64,000 nucleotides of DNA from Rhizobium sp. NFR07 (GTDB taxonomy: Bacteria > Pseudomonadota > Alphaproteobacteria > Rhizobiales > Rhizobiaceae). Under the pieces are notes generated by a model. That model had not been told where the DNA came from. It ran no database searches and saw only the letters and a list, made by a program, of their open reading frames with translations. The translations under genes and the position numbers were made by a program. Where the stretch lies: NCBI RefSeq assembly GCF_900111905.1, contig NZ_FOKM01000012.1, positions 124,001 to 188,000 on the forward strand, written 5' to 3'. Positions 23,798 through 34,634 of this stretch are shown here, in pieces (positions within the stretch are counted from its first letter, which is position 1; each line of letters begins with the position of its first letter).

Positions 23798-26224
23798 TTA
23801 CTGGCCGTTCGGCGTACCGCTCTGCTGGCTCCACTCGCCGATGGCTTCGTCGAAAGCGGCCTTGCCGTCCGGGCCCTTCTGCAGCGTCAGCAGCGCGCGG
23901 CGGCCGTTGCGATAGGCAACCGGGATATCGATCCAGTCACGCGTGCGCAGCAGCTCCAGGTTGGTCGCGCGGGCATCCGGGAAGTCGTTGAGCGCGATCA
24001 TATGGAAATCGTCGGTGATCTTCGCCGGCACCGCAACGAGCGCGTTACCACGATCCTGCTCCGTCTGCTTCATCGCGATGCGCAGAACGCTGTCGATCGC
24101 GCCGCCTTCGAAGTCCGGCGGAACGGCGAAGACGATTTCGATTAGATGACTGGCCGGCAGCGACGAATCGGTGTTGCGCTTCAGGGTCAGCAACGCCGTG
24201 AGGCCGCGGCCGGGCACGGTGATGCGTCCCTGTACCATCGGTTCCGGTGCTCCACCGCCCTGCGGTGCTTCCCGCTGGAGCGACCAGGAAACGGTGCCTT
24301 CGATTGCCGTAGGCGCACTCTGTCCGATGCGCTCCTCATAGAGGAACATGCGCTCACCCGCTGCGGCAGGCGCCTCGGAAGGCGTCGCCGTTGGCGCGGC
24401 GGGCGCACCGGATGCCGGGGGCGTCTGCGCAGCCGCTCCGCCTGTCGCCGGCGTCTCTGCGGGAGCAGCCGTGCCGGGATTGGCCGGCGGGGCATTAAGC
24501 TGCGAAACCGACTGGCCCTCCGCGTTCTGCGCCAGACTGCCGGCATCGCCCGGACCTGCATCGGTCTCGGAGCCATCCTGCATCAGGCGCTGGGTGAACT
24601 TGCCGGTCGACGACGAACCGTCAGCCGGAGGCGGAGTGCCCGGTGCCTGCGCGGCCGGAGTATTCTGGCCAGCCGGCGGCGTGGAATTCTGCGCCGGTGG
24701 CGTGCTCTGCGCCGGCTGCGAAGGCGCAGCCTGCTGAGCGGTTTCGTTCGTGGCCGGAGCCTGATCGGCGGTCTGGCTGGTGCCGAATTCGATAAGGCCA
24801 CCGACCATGTCGTTCAGCGAATCGCGATTGATCCACAGCGCATAGCCGCCGCCTGCAAGCAGGAGCAAACCGATGAGGCCGAGGATCATGCCGCCGTAAT
24901 TGCGCTTGCGGACAGCCGTCACGCGATAGGGCTTTGCCGGCGGTGCCAGCAGATCGCTGAGGTCGTCCTCGGATGCCTTCGCCTGCTGCTTGCCCGGCTC
25001 CGCAGCGGGAGCCTCCTTGGTATAACCGATCAGATCCTCGAGGTCGCTCCAGGGATCGCGCTCATCGGACTTGGCCGCGGTTGCTGACGGTGCCGAGGGC
25101 TGCGCATTCACATAGGCCTCGAACGGATCCTGTTCCTGCGCGGCGTCCGCCGGACGGGTGAGATCGGGAATGTCGCTCGCGGCTGGCATGCGGACGGGGT
25201 CGACGGAAGCACGCATTTCCGGGCTGAAATGGGCATCTACGCTGTCGCCGCTCTGCGTCTGGTTGAACGGCTGGGCAAGCTCGCCGCCATTGTCCCAGGC
25301 GGTAGCGGCAGGTCGGTCGTCACCAGAGGCAGGCGCAGGATCGGACGCCGACCAGTCCCACTTTTCGGCTGGGGCAGCTTCCGGCGCTTGCTCCACGGGA
25401 TGATCGTGATCTGCGCTCGGCCAGGACAATACGTTGTCGTGCTCTGCTGCAGCAACCTGCTCACGACGGTCCTCGTCGAAGACATGATGAACCGGCTCAT
25501 GCTCATGCTCATGCGCCCGCGCATCCTCGCTCTCCGCCCGTTCCGGCGGCTGGATCGATGCGTCGTCCTCATGGGCGTGGAAATGCTCGTCGCGCTGGGC
25601 CTCGCCGGATACGGCGAGTGCCGATTCGCCTTCGGGAACCTCGTCACGCCAGTCGCCGTAGCGTTCCGCCTTCGGCTCCTCGGCGACGGGCTCGACAGTT
25701 TCAGCGTGCTCCGGCTCGCTCCAGTGATGCTGGACAGGCTGGACCGTGTCAGGCTCCGGCTCGCGACGCCATTCGTCGTCGGCCTGCGCCTCAGTGGTTG
25801 CCGCCGCCTCGGGCTCTGCAGGCTGCTCGTAGGGGTCGTGTGCCGCATAGGTTTCCGGCGCACGTTCTTCGTCGGTGACGACCGGTTCCGTTGCCGAGGC
25901 AGGCACTTCCGGTTCGGGAGATTCTGCAGCTTCAACCGGCGTCGGCTCTACGGCAGGCGCTGGAGCCTCGTAGATTTCCGTCGGGACTGGAGCCACCGTC
26001 TCGGACGGCAGCGCCTCGGCATGCTCGGTTTCAACTTCCGCGATGGCCGCTTCGAGCTTGTCCATCTGGCGACGGAGCATCTCTTCTGGCGGACGCGGCT
26101 TCATGTTTTCGAGCTGTCGCTGGACCGCGCCGCGAGCCTTTTCATACACGCGTACGCGTGCTTCAGGCGTGTTGGTCGCCAAACCGTCAACAGCGCGGCG
26201 GATCACCGCTACAAAATCAGCCAT
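23798..26224 (-). CDS. Large membrane-anchored protein with acidic N-terminal and Pro/Ala-rich C-terminal regions (808 residues)
   Basis: Residues 1-70 are a helical domain (MADFVAVIRRAVDGLATNTP through MDKLEAAIAEVE). Residues 75-435 are low-complexity, rich in Glu, Pro and Ala. One membrane helix lies near 440-462 (GMILGLIGLLLLAGGGYALW). Beyond it come a Pro/Gln/Thr-rich linker and a compact C-terminal domain of about 170 residues with GTVSWSLQREAPQGGG and IEIVFAVPPDFEGG. The topology suggests a cytoplasmic disordered arm and a periplasmic folded domain. It is a conserved rhizobial protein next to purA in my recollection; no function is known to me. Gene order places it just after purA in the same direction. 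Confidence 0.75.
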   Translation of the reverse strand: MADFVAVIRRAVDGLATNTPEARVRVYEKARGAVQRQLENMKPRPPEEMLRRQMDKLEAAIAEVETEHAEALPSETVAPVPTEIYEAPAPAVEPTPVEAAESPEPEVPASATEPVVTDEERAPETYAAHDPYEQPAEPEAAATTEAQADDEWRREPEPDTVQPVQHHWSEPEHAETVEPVAEEPKAERYGDWRDEVPEGESALAVSGEAQRDEHFHAHEDDASIQPPERAESEDARAHEHEHEPVHHVFDEDRREQVAAAEHDNVLSWPSADHDHPVEQAPEAAPAEKWDWSASDPAPASGDDRPAATAWDNGGELAQPFNQTQSGDSVDAHFSPEMRASVDPVRMPAASDIPDLTRPADAAQEQDPFEAYVNAQPSAPSATAAKSDERDPWSDLEDLIGYTKEAPAAEPGKQQAKASEDDLSDLLAPPAKPYRVTAVRKRNYGGMILGLIGLLLLAGGGYALWINRDSLNDMVGGLIEFGTSQTADQAPATNETAQQAAPSQPAQSTPPAQNSTPPAGQNTPAAQAPGTPPPADGSSSTGKFTQRLMQDGSETDAGPGDAGSLAQNAEGQSVSQLNAPPANPGTAAPAETPATGGAAAQTPPASGAPAAPTATPSEAPAAAGERMFLYEERIGQSAPTAIEGTVSWSLQREAPQGGGAPEPMVQGRITVPGRGLTALLTLKRNTDSSLPASHLIEIVFAVPPDFEGGAIDSVLRIAMKQTEQDRGNALVAVPAKITDDFHMIALNDFPDARATNLELLRTRDWIDIPVAYRNGRRALLTLQKGPDGKAAFDEAIGEWSQQSGTPNGQ

Positions 26225-26282
26225 CAGGACTTTCTCATGGTCGCCAGCGTCGGCCGGCCGAATGGATAATCAATTCTTGACT

Positions 26283-27581
<1,299 letters not shown>

Positions 27582-27845
27582 TTTGCTTCCTGCCCTTCGG
27601 ACGGCGGCCGATCGCTTTTCTCAAACGGATTGGAAAAGACGTCGGCCTTGATACCAATTCTTCTTCTCGATGCCCGCGCCTCAAGGACCCGGAGCACCAC
27701 AAACGCGCGCATCTATAATGCCTTGGCACGAGGAAAGCGACCTGTTTATGAACACGCTGAGGTTTTTGCGTGACAAACACAGATACCTGCCTGTATTGCC
27801 CGCGAGCCGTGTAGTCGCCTGCCTACGGCAATCGGGGGAGATGCC

Positions 27846-28733
27846 TTGCTGAACAGAGCTTACCTGTACCTCGTCCTTGCAACTCTCTGCTGGGGCGGCA
27901 ACGCGGTAGCCGGAAAACTCGCGGTCGGCCATATCAGCCCGATGATGCTGACCTTCTGGCGCTGGTTCTTCGCCGTTGTCGTGATCTTTGCGATCTCCAT
28001 GCCGCAACTGGTGAGAGACTGGCCGATCGCCCGCAAGCACCTGCCGATACTGGCATTTTTCGGAGTGATCGGCTTCACGACCTTCAACGCGACGCTCTAC
28101 ACCGCGCTCAAATACACGACCGCGATCAACGTGACGATCGAGCAGGCGGCAATCCCCATGCTGATCTTCCTGTTCAATTTCACACTGTTTCGCATGCGGG
28201 TTTCCTGGGCGCAGATCGGCGGCTTTTCTCTGACCCTGATCGGCGTGGCGCTCACGGCATCGCATGGCGACCTCATGTCGCTCCTGGAACTGGAGCTCAA
28301 CTTCGGCGACGCGCTGATGATCATCGCTCTGGTCGCCTATGCCGTCTATACGGTTTCGCTGCGCTGGAAGCCGCCGGTTCACTGGCGCACGCTGATGGCG
28401 CTACCGGCACTCTTCGCGCTCCTGACCACGATCCCGCTAGTCGGCTGGGAAATATCGAGCGGCAATGCCATCTGGCCGGACACGGCAGGATGGGTGATCG
28501 CCGCCTATACCGCCGTCTTTGCCTCACTGGTCGCGCAGACGCTCTATGTCTTCGGTGTCGTCGGCATCGGCGCCAACAGGGCCGGCCTGTTCATCAACCT
28601 CATTCCCGTCTTCGGCACGCTTCTATCGGTCGTCATTCTGGGCGAGGATATGCAACTCTTCCACGTCGTCGCCCTCGTCCTGGCGCTCGGCGGCATCGCG
28701 ATCGCGGAACGGGGAAAGCCGGGCTCGCAGTGA
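27846..28733 (+). CDS. EamA/DMT-family transporter
   Basis: The 295-residue product has ten membrane helices in two repeated halves, starting YLYLVLATLCWGGNAVAGKL, with the EamA hallmark helix near the end of each half (second half: GIGANRAGLFINLIPVFGTL). Members export amino acids or metabolites. A TTG start at 27846 is preferred because GGGGGAG lies 5 nt upstream, while the nearby ATG at 27841 runs into a stop after three codons. It is divergent from purA. Confidence 0.85.
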   Translation: MLNRAYLYLVLATLCWGGNAVAGKLAVGHISPMMLTFWRWFFAVVVIFAISMPQLVRDWPIARKHLPILAFFGVIGFTTFNATLYTALKYTTAINVTIEQAAIPMLIFLFNFTLFRMRVSWAQIGGFSLTLIGVALTASHGDLMSLLELELNFGDALMIIALVAYAVYTVSLRWKPPVHWRTLMALPALFALLTTIPLVGWEISSGNAIWPDTAGWVIAAYTAVFASLVAQTLYVFGVVGIGANRAGLFINLIPVFGTLLSVVILGEDMQLFHVVALVLALGGIAIAERGKPGSQ

Positions 28734-28767
28734 ACCCGGCCGTATCAAGCTCGAAAATCCGTGGAGA

Positions 28768-29286
28768 TCAGATCTCGTAGGAGAAGTCAGCGCCGAAAGG
28801 CAGCTCGATGTCCCGCGCGTCCTCTTCGCCGATGAAGCTCGGGCGGCCTTCGCCGACCAGAAGTTCACCAAGCGCGGTCTCGACGATCAGCACCCGCTCG
28901 ATGCGTCCCTCGGCCGAGATGGCGTAAGCGATACGCATCGCATCGGCAGACCATCCGAGACCGATCAGCTGGTCGCGCTTGATGTCGGCGCAGTCGAAGC
29001 AGCCCTGCGGAGCGGCCGCCTTCGCATCGCTTTCAGCAAACATGTCAAAGTAGGCATCGACGCCCTGAATCGTCTTGTCGACTTCGGCGCTGACGCCGAT
29101 AATTTCGCTGCGCTTCTCGGCGGTGAAGCCGATCGACGATGTGGCGGGGGCGAGTTCCGCGACTTCGGAATGTGCGACGGATGCCGCAAGCGCGCGGGCG
29201 AAACCGGCTGCACCGGCCGCGTTGGCTTCCTTGCCACTGATGAGGGCCGTGAGGACGACCGCCGAAATGATGAGCTTCTTGATCAT
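28768..29286 (-). CDS. Exported protein related to transglutaminase-like cysteine proteinases (BTLCP), lacking the usual His
   Basis: The 172-residue product has a signal peptide cleaved near ANAAG. The core CFDCADIKRDQLIGLGWSAD resembles the C-D-D-Y-x-L-x-K-R-x-x-L-x-x-x-G-W motif of rhizobial BTLCP proteins, followed by MRIAYAI and RVLIVET, where family members usually carry a catalytic His (HAVLTV). The Cys at about residue 99 is present but the His is not, so it may be an inactive relative or use another residue. It would act in the periplasm. The assignment rests on motif resemblance by eye. Confidence 0.5.
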   Translation of the reverse strand: MIKKLIISAVVLTALISGKEANAAGAAGFARALAASVAHSEVAELAPATSSIGFTAEKRSEIIGVSAEVDKTIQGVDAYFDMFAESDAKAAAPQGCFDCADIKRDQLIGLGWSADAMRIAYAISAEGRIERVLIVETALGELLVGEGRPSFIGEEDARDIELPFGADFSYEI

Positions 29287-29453
29287 TGCACCGTACCCTG
29301 TTTGCCGGACGGCTCTTCGGCCATCTCGTTTCGTTATGGCACGACAATAGGCCGACAGGTTTTCAGCGCGCTTAAGCGGAAAGATGCAATTTTATTGAAA
29401 TCGATTTTTTTCTCGTCTTGGCACAACAGCGACCGATGAAGCTTTGACCGGCC

Positions 29454-29759
29454 CTATTCGATACGGTCCTCGAACTCGTCGAGAGCCGTCACGGCCGTTG
29501 CCGGTCCCTTGCTGTATTTTGCCTTCAGCTTCGCAAGCCGCGCATCGGTGCCACTGCAATAGCGATCGAGAGCCTTGTTGATCTCCGCCGCCCTGGCCTC
29601 GTCATAAGCCTCTTCGCCGCGAAAATGATCGCATTGCTGCCGCTCTTCGACGAAGGCAGCAACATCCACCGGCAGGTCGGCGGCAAGAGTGACACCGGCC
29701 GACAGGCATAAAGAGAGGGAAACGAAGACTGCGCTCAAGCTACCCATTGTCCTTGGCAT
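29454..29759 (-). CDS. Small exported protein (101 residues)
   Basis: It begins MPRTMGSLSAVFVSLSLCLS, a signal peptide cleaved after TLAA. The mature part is helical and charged with two cysteines (QQCDHFRGEEAYDEARAAEI, DRYCSGTDARL), which could form one disulphide. No family is recognised. The start is chosen by GAGGTGAGGGA just upstream. It lies 25 nt after the DUF3422 gene start side in the same direction, probably one transcript. Confidence 0.6.
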   Translation of the reverse strand: MPRTMGSLSAVFVSLSLCLSAGVTLAADLPVDVAAFVEERQQCDHFRGEEAYDEARAAEINKALDRYCSGTDARLAKLKAKYSKGPATAVTALDEFEDRIE

Positions 29760-29784
29760 TCCCTCACCTCCTCGCCCGAAACGG

Positions 29785-31050
29785 CTAGTCCTTGTGCTTG
29801 TTGCGAATGCGCCGAACGGTCCACCAGATGGCCAGCACGACGACAGGCACCGCCGCACCCGTCAGCGTCTCCGGAGCGATTTCCACCCCGACATTGTGGG
29901 CGAGCTTGGCCAGATAACCGACGAGACCGATGAAATAGTATGAGATCGCCGCCACGGACAGGCCTTCGACCGTCTGCTGCAGACGAAGCTGCAGATGCGC
30001 GCGCTTGTCCATCGACGCGAGGATCTCGGTGTTGAACTTCTGCAGGTCGACGTCGATCCAGCTGCGCAGCAGGGCCGTGGCGCGGGTCAGCTTGCGCGAC
30101 AGGTTGACCTGCCGCTCTTCCACCGACTGGCAGGTACGCATGGCCGGCGCCAGACGGCGATTAAGGAAAGCGCCGAGCGTCTCGTTGCCGGGCAGCGCCT
30201 TCTCCGCCAGCATGGCGACGCGTTCGAGCACGATGTTGTTGTAGGCGCGGCTGGCGCCGAAGCGATAGAGGCTGAGCGCCGCATTGGCTTCCAGCTCGGC
30301 GGCAAGTGCCGTGATCTCCGCCAGCATGCCGTCGGCCTCGCTTCGCGCATGCTGTTTCATCCGCTGCGTCACCGCTGTGAAGCGCTCCTCGATGCGACGG
30401 ATTTCCGGCGACAGCGTCTGCGCCAGCGGCAGGCCCATCATCGCCAGCGTCCGGTAGGTCTCGATATCAAGGATACGCTGGGCGAGCATGCCGCGCGCCG
30501 CATCCGTCATGCCGTGGTCAAGGATCAGGAATTTCGTCAGCCCGTCACCGTCCTGGCGGAAGTCGGTAATGACAGTCGCATTTCCATCGGCAACCATGCT
30601 CTGGCAGAGGCTGGTCGGATCGAAATTCTCGATGACAGAAGACACGTCCTCGCTTGCGGGACGGATCTCGATGCGCACGCCGGAGATGAACGGGCCCGGC
30701 GCCGCGAAACTCGCGCCGAACGGATTGACGGAAACCTCGCCACCGAAGGCGGCAGGCGCCGGAGCATCCCAGAAATAGGTGGAGAATTCCGTATGTCGCT
30801 CCCAGCGCAAGGTACCGCTGCCCCAGGTCATCGTGTGATGGCTCGTGTCGGGCGCCGGGGCCGGAACGCCCTGCCCAAGCGACAGCTCCGCCAGGATGGA
30901 CTGGTCGGCAGCAAAATTATCCTCGGTCAGGAAGGCTACCTGGAAGATGACGCGCGGCAACGAAAGCAGCGTATAGGGCCGGGAATGGATTTCACCGAGC
31001 GCACGCGCCCTGACGTCAGCGACTGGAAACGAAAAGCTGCGTTTCGTCAT
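29785..31050 (-). CDS. DUF3422 family membrane protein
   Basis: The 421-residue product opens with the family-typical EIHSRPYTLLSLPRVIFQVA and has WDAPAPAAFGG, a long helical middle (residues 200-380) and a C-terminal membrane hairpin (AAISYYFIGLVGYLAKLAHN and AVPVVVLAIWWTVRRIRNK). The architecture recalls CorA-like or Slc-type helical membrane proteins. DUF3422 proteins are conserved in proteobacteria but uncharacterised. It is transcribed ahead of the 101-residue exported protein. Confidence 0.85.
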   Translation of the reverse strand: MTKRSFSFPVADVRARALGEIHSRPYTLLSLPRVIFQVAFLTEDNFAADQSILAELSLGQGVPAPAPDTSHHTMTWGSGTLRWERHTEFSTYFWDAPAPAAFGGEVSVNPFGASFAAPGPFISGVRIEIRPASEDVSSVIENFDPTSLCQSMVADGNATVITDFRQDGDGLTKFLILDHGMTDAARGMLAQRILDIETYRTLAMMGLPLAQTLSPEIRRIEERFTAVTQRMKQHARSEADGMLAEITALAAELEANAALSLYRFGASRAYNNIVLERVAMLAEKALPGNETLGAFLNRRLAPAMRTCQSVEERQVNLSRKLTRATALLRSWIDVDLQKFNTEILASMDKRAHLQLRLQQTVEGLSVAAISYYFIGLVGYLAKLAHNVGVEIAPETLTGAAVPVVVLAIWWTVRRIRNKHKD

Positions 31051-31262
31051 TCATGGTTCCCCGGCTACGGCCCGATCGCGCGTGATCTGCACTTTATTGT
31101 TACCTGCCTATTATCAAATGCGATGAACGGTACGACGCGGCGGTTTGCCGCAGAAGATGCGCGCATGCAGTCCATTCGACAAGCCGCTCGAATGCACCGT
31201 CATCGGCAGCAGATCCGGCTGCTTAAACTTTTCATTAAATCTTAAGAGTCATCTATCGGGGC

Positions 31263-31850
31263 ATGACCCGAGTTTCTGCGATGCGTATTGCGTTTTTCAT
31301 CGCGCTCATGGCTTTGACCGGCTGCGCCAGTGCGCCGAGCCGTATCACCAATGCCTGCGCCATTTTTGACCAGAAGGACGGCCTGTTCAACAACTGGGCC
31401 CGAGAGGCGCGTGCCACCGAACGCGAGTATGGCATCCCCGTTTCGATCCTGATGGCGACCATCTATGTGGAATCGAGCTTCCGGGCCAATGCGCGCCCGC
31501 CGCGCAAGTGGCTGCTCGGCTTCATCCCGACAAAACGTCCTTCCACCGCCTTTGGCTATGCCCAGGCGCTGGACGGCACCTGGGACACCTATCGTCGCGA
31601 CACCGGACGCTGGGGGGCGCGCCGCAACGACTTCGGCGACGCGATCAAATTCGTCGGCTGGTATCACTACCAGAGCTACAAGCGGAACGGCATCGCCCGG
31701 AACGACGCTTATAACCTCTACCTCGCCTACTATTCCGGCCAGTCCGGCTATGATCGCGGCCAGTTCAGCGGCAGCCTGAGACAGACCGCCAAGAAATCGG
31801 CAGCTGTCGCGGCACGCTATGCCGCCCAGTTGCAGAGCTGCGGATACTGA
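31263..31850 (+). CDS. Lipoprotein with lytic-transglycosylase-like (SLT) domain
   Basis: A lipoprotein signal ends in the lipobox LTGC at about residue 21. The mature part has YGIPVSILMATIYVESSFRA, with the catalytic Glu of the SLT fold, then FGYAQALDGTWDTYRRDTG and later YLAYYSGQSGYDRG. It would cleave peptidoglycan glycan strands in the periplasm, anchored to a membrane. Length 195 is normal for this small rhizobial type. Its promoter lies in the 210 bases shared with the divergent DUF3422 gene. Confidence 0.8.
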   Translation: MTRVSAMRIAFFIALMALTGCASAPSRITNACAIFDQKDGLFNNWAREARATEREYGIPVSILMATIYVESSFRANARPPRKWLLGFIPTKRPSTAFGYAQALDGTWDTYRRDTGRWGARRNDFGDAIKFVGWYHYQSYKRNGIARNDAYNLYLAYYSGQSGYDRGQFSGSLRQTAKKSAAVAARYAAQLQSCGY

Positions 31851-31871
31851 TCCGCAGCTCCGAGCGAAAGA

Positions 31872-32483
31872 TCAGTCGGCCTTCTTGGACGGCTGAAATT
31901 CGGTCTCGATGATGACGGTAATCTCGTCGCCGATGGACTTGATCTGAGACGCCACACCCCAGTCGCTGCGCTTCAACTTCGCTTCGGCGGAAAACCCGAT
32001 CTTCGGCGTCTTCTCGCGTGGCTGTTCTGCCATCGAACCATTGAAGGTGACGAGGAGCGTGGCCGGATGCGTCTGCCCGCGGAAGGTCAGTTCGCCCTTC
32101 ACCTCGCCCCTGTTGCCTTCCGTCACATTGACCGATGTCGAGACGAAGCGGATCTCCTGAGATGCGAGGAAATTTTCGCCCGTGCCGATTTCCTTGTCGA
32201 AATCCTCTTCTTCCGGCCGCGGGAAATCCGTCCGAACCGAAAGCGGGTCGATAGTCGCCGTCACCTTGGAAGCCGCCGGATTGTCGGCATCCCAGACCAA
32301 CTCGACCGACATCTTCGTGAAGCGAGCGGTGTAGTGGGACAGGCCGAGATGGCTGATCTTCCACGTCACGCTCGAATGCGCGGGATCGGAAACATAGGTG
32401 CCGGAGGGAGCGGGTTTCACGTCGGCGGCCAGGGCTGCTGTCGCGCAGAGTGTCGCCAGTGTAAAAACGCTGAGAAATTTCAT
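31872..32483 (-). CDS. YceI-family periplasmic protein
   Basis: The 203-residue product has a signal peptide (cleaved after ALAAD). The lipocalin-like YceI fold is marked by GTYVSDPAHSSVTWKISHLG, FTKMSVELVWDADNPAAS, GENFLASQEIRFVSTSVNV and VASQIKSIGDEITVIIETEF. Such proteins bind polyisoprenoid lipids or amphiphiles and respond to base or osmotic stress. It is convergent with the lipoprotein gene and has a normal length. Confidence 0.9.
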   Translation of the reverse strand: MKFLSVFTLATLCATAALAADVKPAPSGTYVSDPAHSSVTWKISHLGLSHYTARFTKMSVELVWDADNPAASKVTATIDPLSVRTDFPRPEEEDFDKEIGTGENFLASQEIRFVSTSVNVTEGNRGEVKGELTFRGQTHPATLLVTFNGSMAEQPREKTPKIGFSAEAKLKRSDWGVASQIKSIGDEITVIIETEFQPSKKAD

Positions 32484-32580
32484 GGAGATGGGTCCTGGGC
32501 TTCGAGTCGCAGACCCATTTATTATCGCCTTGCCTCACCTTTGTCGCGGGCAAGGTGGGCACATTGTCGACGTGCCCGGA

Positions 32581-34485
32581 TCAGGCGATATCCGAATGGA
32601 CGATGCGCGGGCGGCTGGGCTCCCAGGTCTTCACCCCATTGCGGCCGGCGCCCTTGGCGGCATAAAGCGCTTCGTCCGCGCGAGAAACAAGACGCGTCGC
32701 CTTGATGACCGGGCCACCACTCGGCAGCGCTGCGACACCAACGCTTGCGGTGACGATGCCGATATGGCTGCCGGAATGCGGGATGTGCAATTCGCGCAGC
32801 CGTCGGCAGAAATCCTCGGCAATCGCAAGTGCGGCCTTCTCGTCCGTATCGGGCAGGACCAGCGCCATTTCCTCGCCGCCATAACGCGCTGCGCTATCGG
32901 TAGGGTTACGGACAGAGGCGCGAAGGCAGTCGGCCACCGCCTTCAGGCAGCGGTCGCCCGCCCCATGACCATAAGTGTCGTTGAAACGCTTGAAGTAGTC
33001 GACATCGACCATCAGCAGCGCCAGCCCGCCTTCTCCGCGGCCAACCCGCTCGATCTCCTGCACCATGACGGCATCGAAGGCGCGACGATTGCGCAGCCCG
33101 GTCAGGCCGTCGGTCTCGGCAAGCACGGAAAGCTTGTCGTTCATGTCCTGCAATTTCAGCTCATGCTGCTTGGCCGCGGTAATGTCCGAGCAGATGACGA
33201 AGCAGGAGCCTTCCGGCGTCGGCCGCGTGCGCGACTCGATCCAGCGGCCGTCGGACAGCGGAAACTGCACGGTTCCGGCCTCGCGCAGCCGGCTAAGTGC
33301 CGCTTCCACCCACTGAGCGACCTGTTCCTGCGGAATGCCGATCAGCTCTCCCCGCGCGATCGAGGCATAAAGGATCGCGGCCGCGGCCGTGCCGGGCACG
33401 CGCAGATCGGCCGTCATCGAGAACATCGAGCGATAGCGCTCGTTGCAGAAGACCAGCGTCAGGTCCTTGTCGAACATGACGAGGCCGTCGGAAATGCTGG
33501 ACAGCGCCTCGGCGGCGCGGCGGTCGCTTTGGGTGAGCGCCACTTCCAGCCGCTTCTTGTCGGTGATGTCGCGATTGTGGGTGATCAGCCCGATGCACTG
33601 GCCATCGGCATCGGTGAACGGCGCCTTGAGGGTCGAGAGATAGGCCTTGGTGCCATCGAGATGCGCCAGTTCCTGCTCCTCGACGATCGGGACCGCCGCC
33701 CTGTAGGCTTTCTCCTCATCAAGCTTGAATGCGGCGGCGATCTCTGCCGGGTAGAAGTCGAAATCCGTCTTGCCGATCAGCGTGCACACGCCATCGACAT
33801 GCATCAGTTCGGCCGTCGCCGGATTGGCCATGATGAACCGGCCTTCACGGTCCTTGACGTTGAGCGCGTCCGGCAGGCTGTCGATGACGTGTCGATACAT
33901 GTGGTTGCGCTGGTCGATCTCGCGGCGGCGCAGTTCGTTGGCGATCGCGAGCGAAGCCATCAGCGAGGCAAGGAAAACGATGGTCATGAACGGCAGGCGG
34001 ATGTGCAGGCCGGACGAGTTGTCGAGAGAGAGAATGAGTGACGGCACCGAAGAGCTTGCTGCCATGGCAAGCGCGAAGATGACGCTTTCCTTGATGCTAG
34101 GCGCTTCTGCAGCCTTGAAACGGTAGCCGATGAGACCAACGGCGGCGGCCACGACAATGCCCGCCAGGCCGATGAGAACGCCGGCGCCGCCGAGATAGAT
34201 GCGGAAGATGGCCGCCACGAGCGCGGTCACCACCCCGGCCACGGGTCCACCGATGAAGGCAGCCGTGCCGATCATGGTCATGCGCAGATCGATGAAGAAG
34301 CCTTCGCTGATCTGGAACGGGATCGACATCACGCCGATCGCGCCCATCCCGAACAGGCAGCCGATTTCCAGACGATGGAAAGCGCCCGGCCGGTCGAAAG
34401 CCGCCAGACGGAGGTTAGACCAGAACGAAATCACCAGCGCCACGATCGCCGTGTTCGCCAGCAGGCCTATCCAAAGACTGTTCAA
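32581..34485 (-). CDS. Membrane-bound diguanylate cyclase (5TM-type sensor, two PAS, GGDEF)
   Basis: The 634-residue product starts with about six membrane helices (residues 1-155) of the 5TMR-LYT kind, with GPVAGVVTALVAAIFRIYLG. It then has a PAS domain (HVIDSLPDALNVKDREGRFI, near residue 195), a second PAS (ALSSISDGLVMFDKDLTLVF, near 325) and a C-terminal GGDEF domain. The active site reads GGEEM, within the allowed GG(D/E)E pattern, with DGLTGLRNRRAFD and DVDYFKRFNDTYGH also present. It should make cyclic di-GMP in response to a membrane or small-ligand signal. No EAL domain follows. Confidence 0.9.
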   Translation of the reverse strand: MNSLWIGLLANTAIVALVISFWSNLRLAAFDRPGAFHRLEIGCLFGMGAIGVMSIPFQISEGFFIDLRMTMIGTAAFIGGPVAGVVTALVAAIFRIYLGGAGVLIGLAGIVVAAAVGLIGYRFKAAEAPSIKESVIFALAMAASSSVPSLILSLDNSSGLHIRLPFMTIVFLASLMASLAIANELRRREIDQRNHMYRHVIDSLPDALNVKDREGRFIMANPATAELMHVDGVCTLIGKTDFDFYPAEIAAAFKLDEEKAYRAAVPIVEEQELAHLDGTKAYLSTLKAPFTDADGQCIGLITHNRDITDKKRLEVALTQSDRRAAEALSSISDGLVMFDKDLTLVFCNERYRSMFSMTADLRVPGTAAAAILYASIARGELIGIPQEQVAQWVEAALSRLREAGTVQFPLSDGRWIESRTRPTPEGSCFVICSDITAAKQHELKLQDMNDKLSVLAETDGLTGLRNRRAFDAVMVQEIERVGRGEGGLALLMVDVDYFKRFNDTYGHGAGDRCLKAVADCLRASVRNPTDSAARYGGEEMALVLPDTDEKAALAIAEDFCRRLRELHIPHSGSHIGIVTASVGVAALPSGGPVIKATRLVSRADEALYAAKGAGRNGVKTWEPSRPRIVHSDIA

Positions 34486-34634
34486 CCCATCAACCTCGCG
34501 GCCACTCCATAAAGCTGTTTATATCCCAGCCTTAAATCCTGCTCAGATAACGATCAGTTAGCACGACGCCCTCAAGCCGAACGAGCTTTCGGCAGAGTTA
34601 ACGCTCTCTGATGATCCGGCGATATCGCCCGGAG

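Noticed and set aside
25229..26269. 346-residue plus-strand frame opposite the 808-residue gene
   Set aside because: It is antisense to a low-complexity Glu/Pro/Ala region, which leaves the other strand open by composition.
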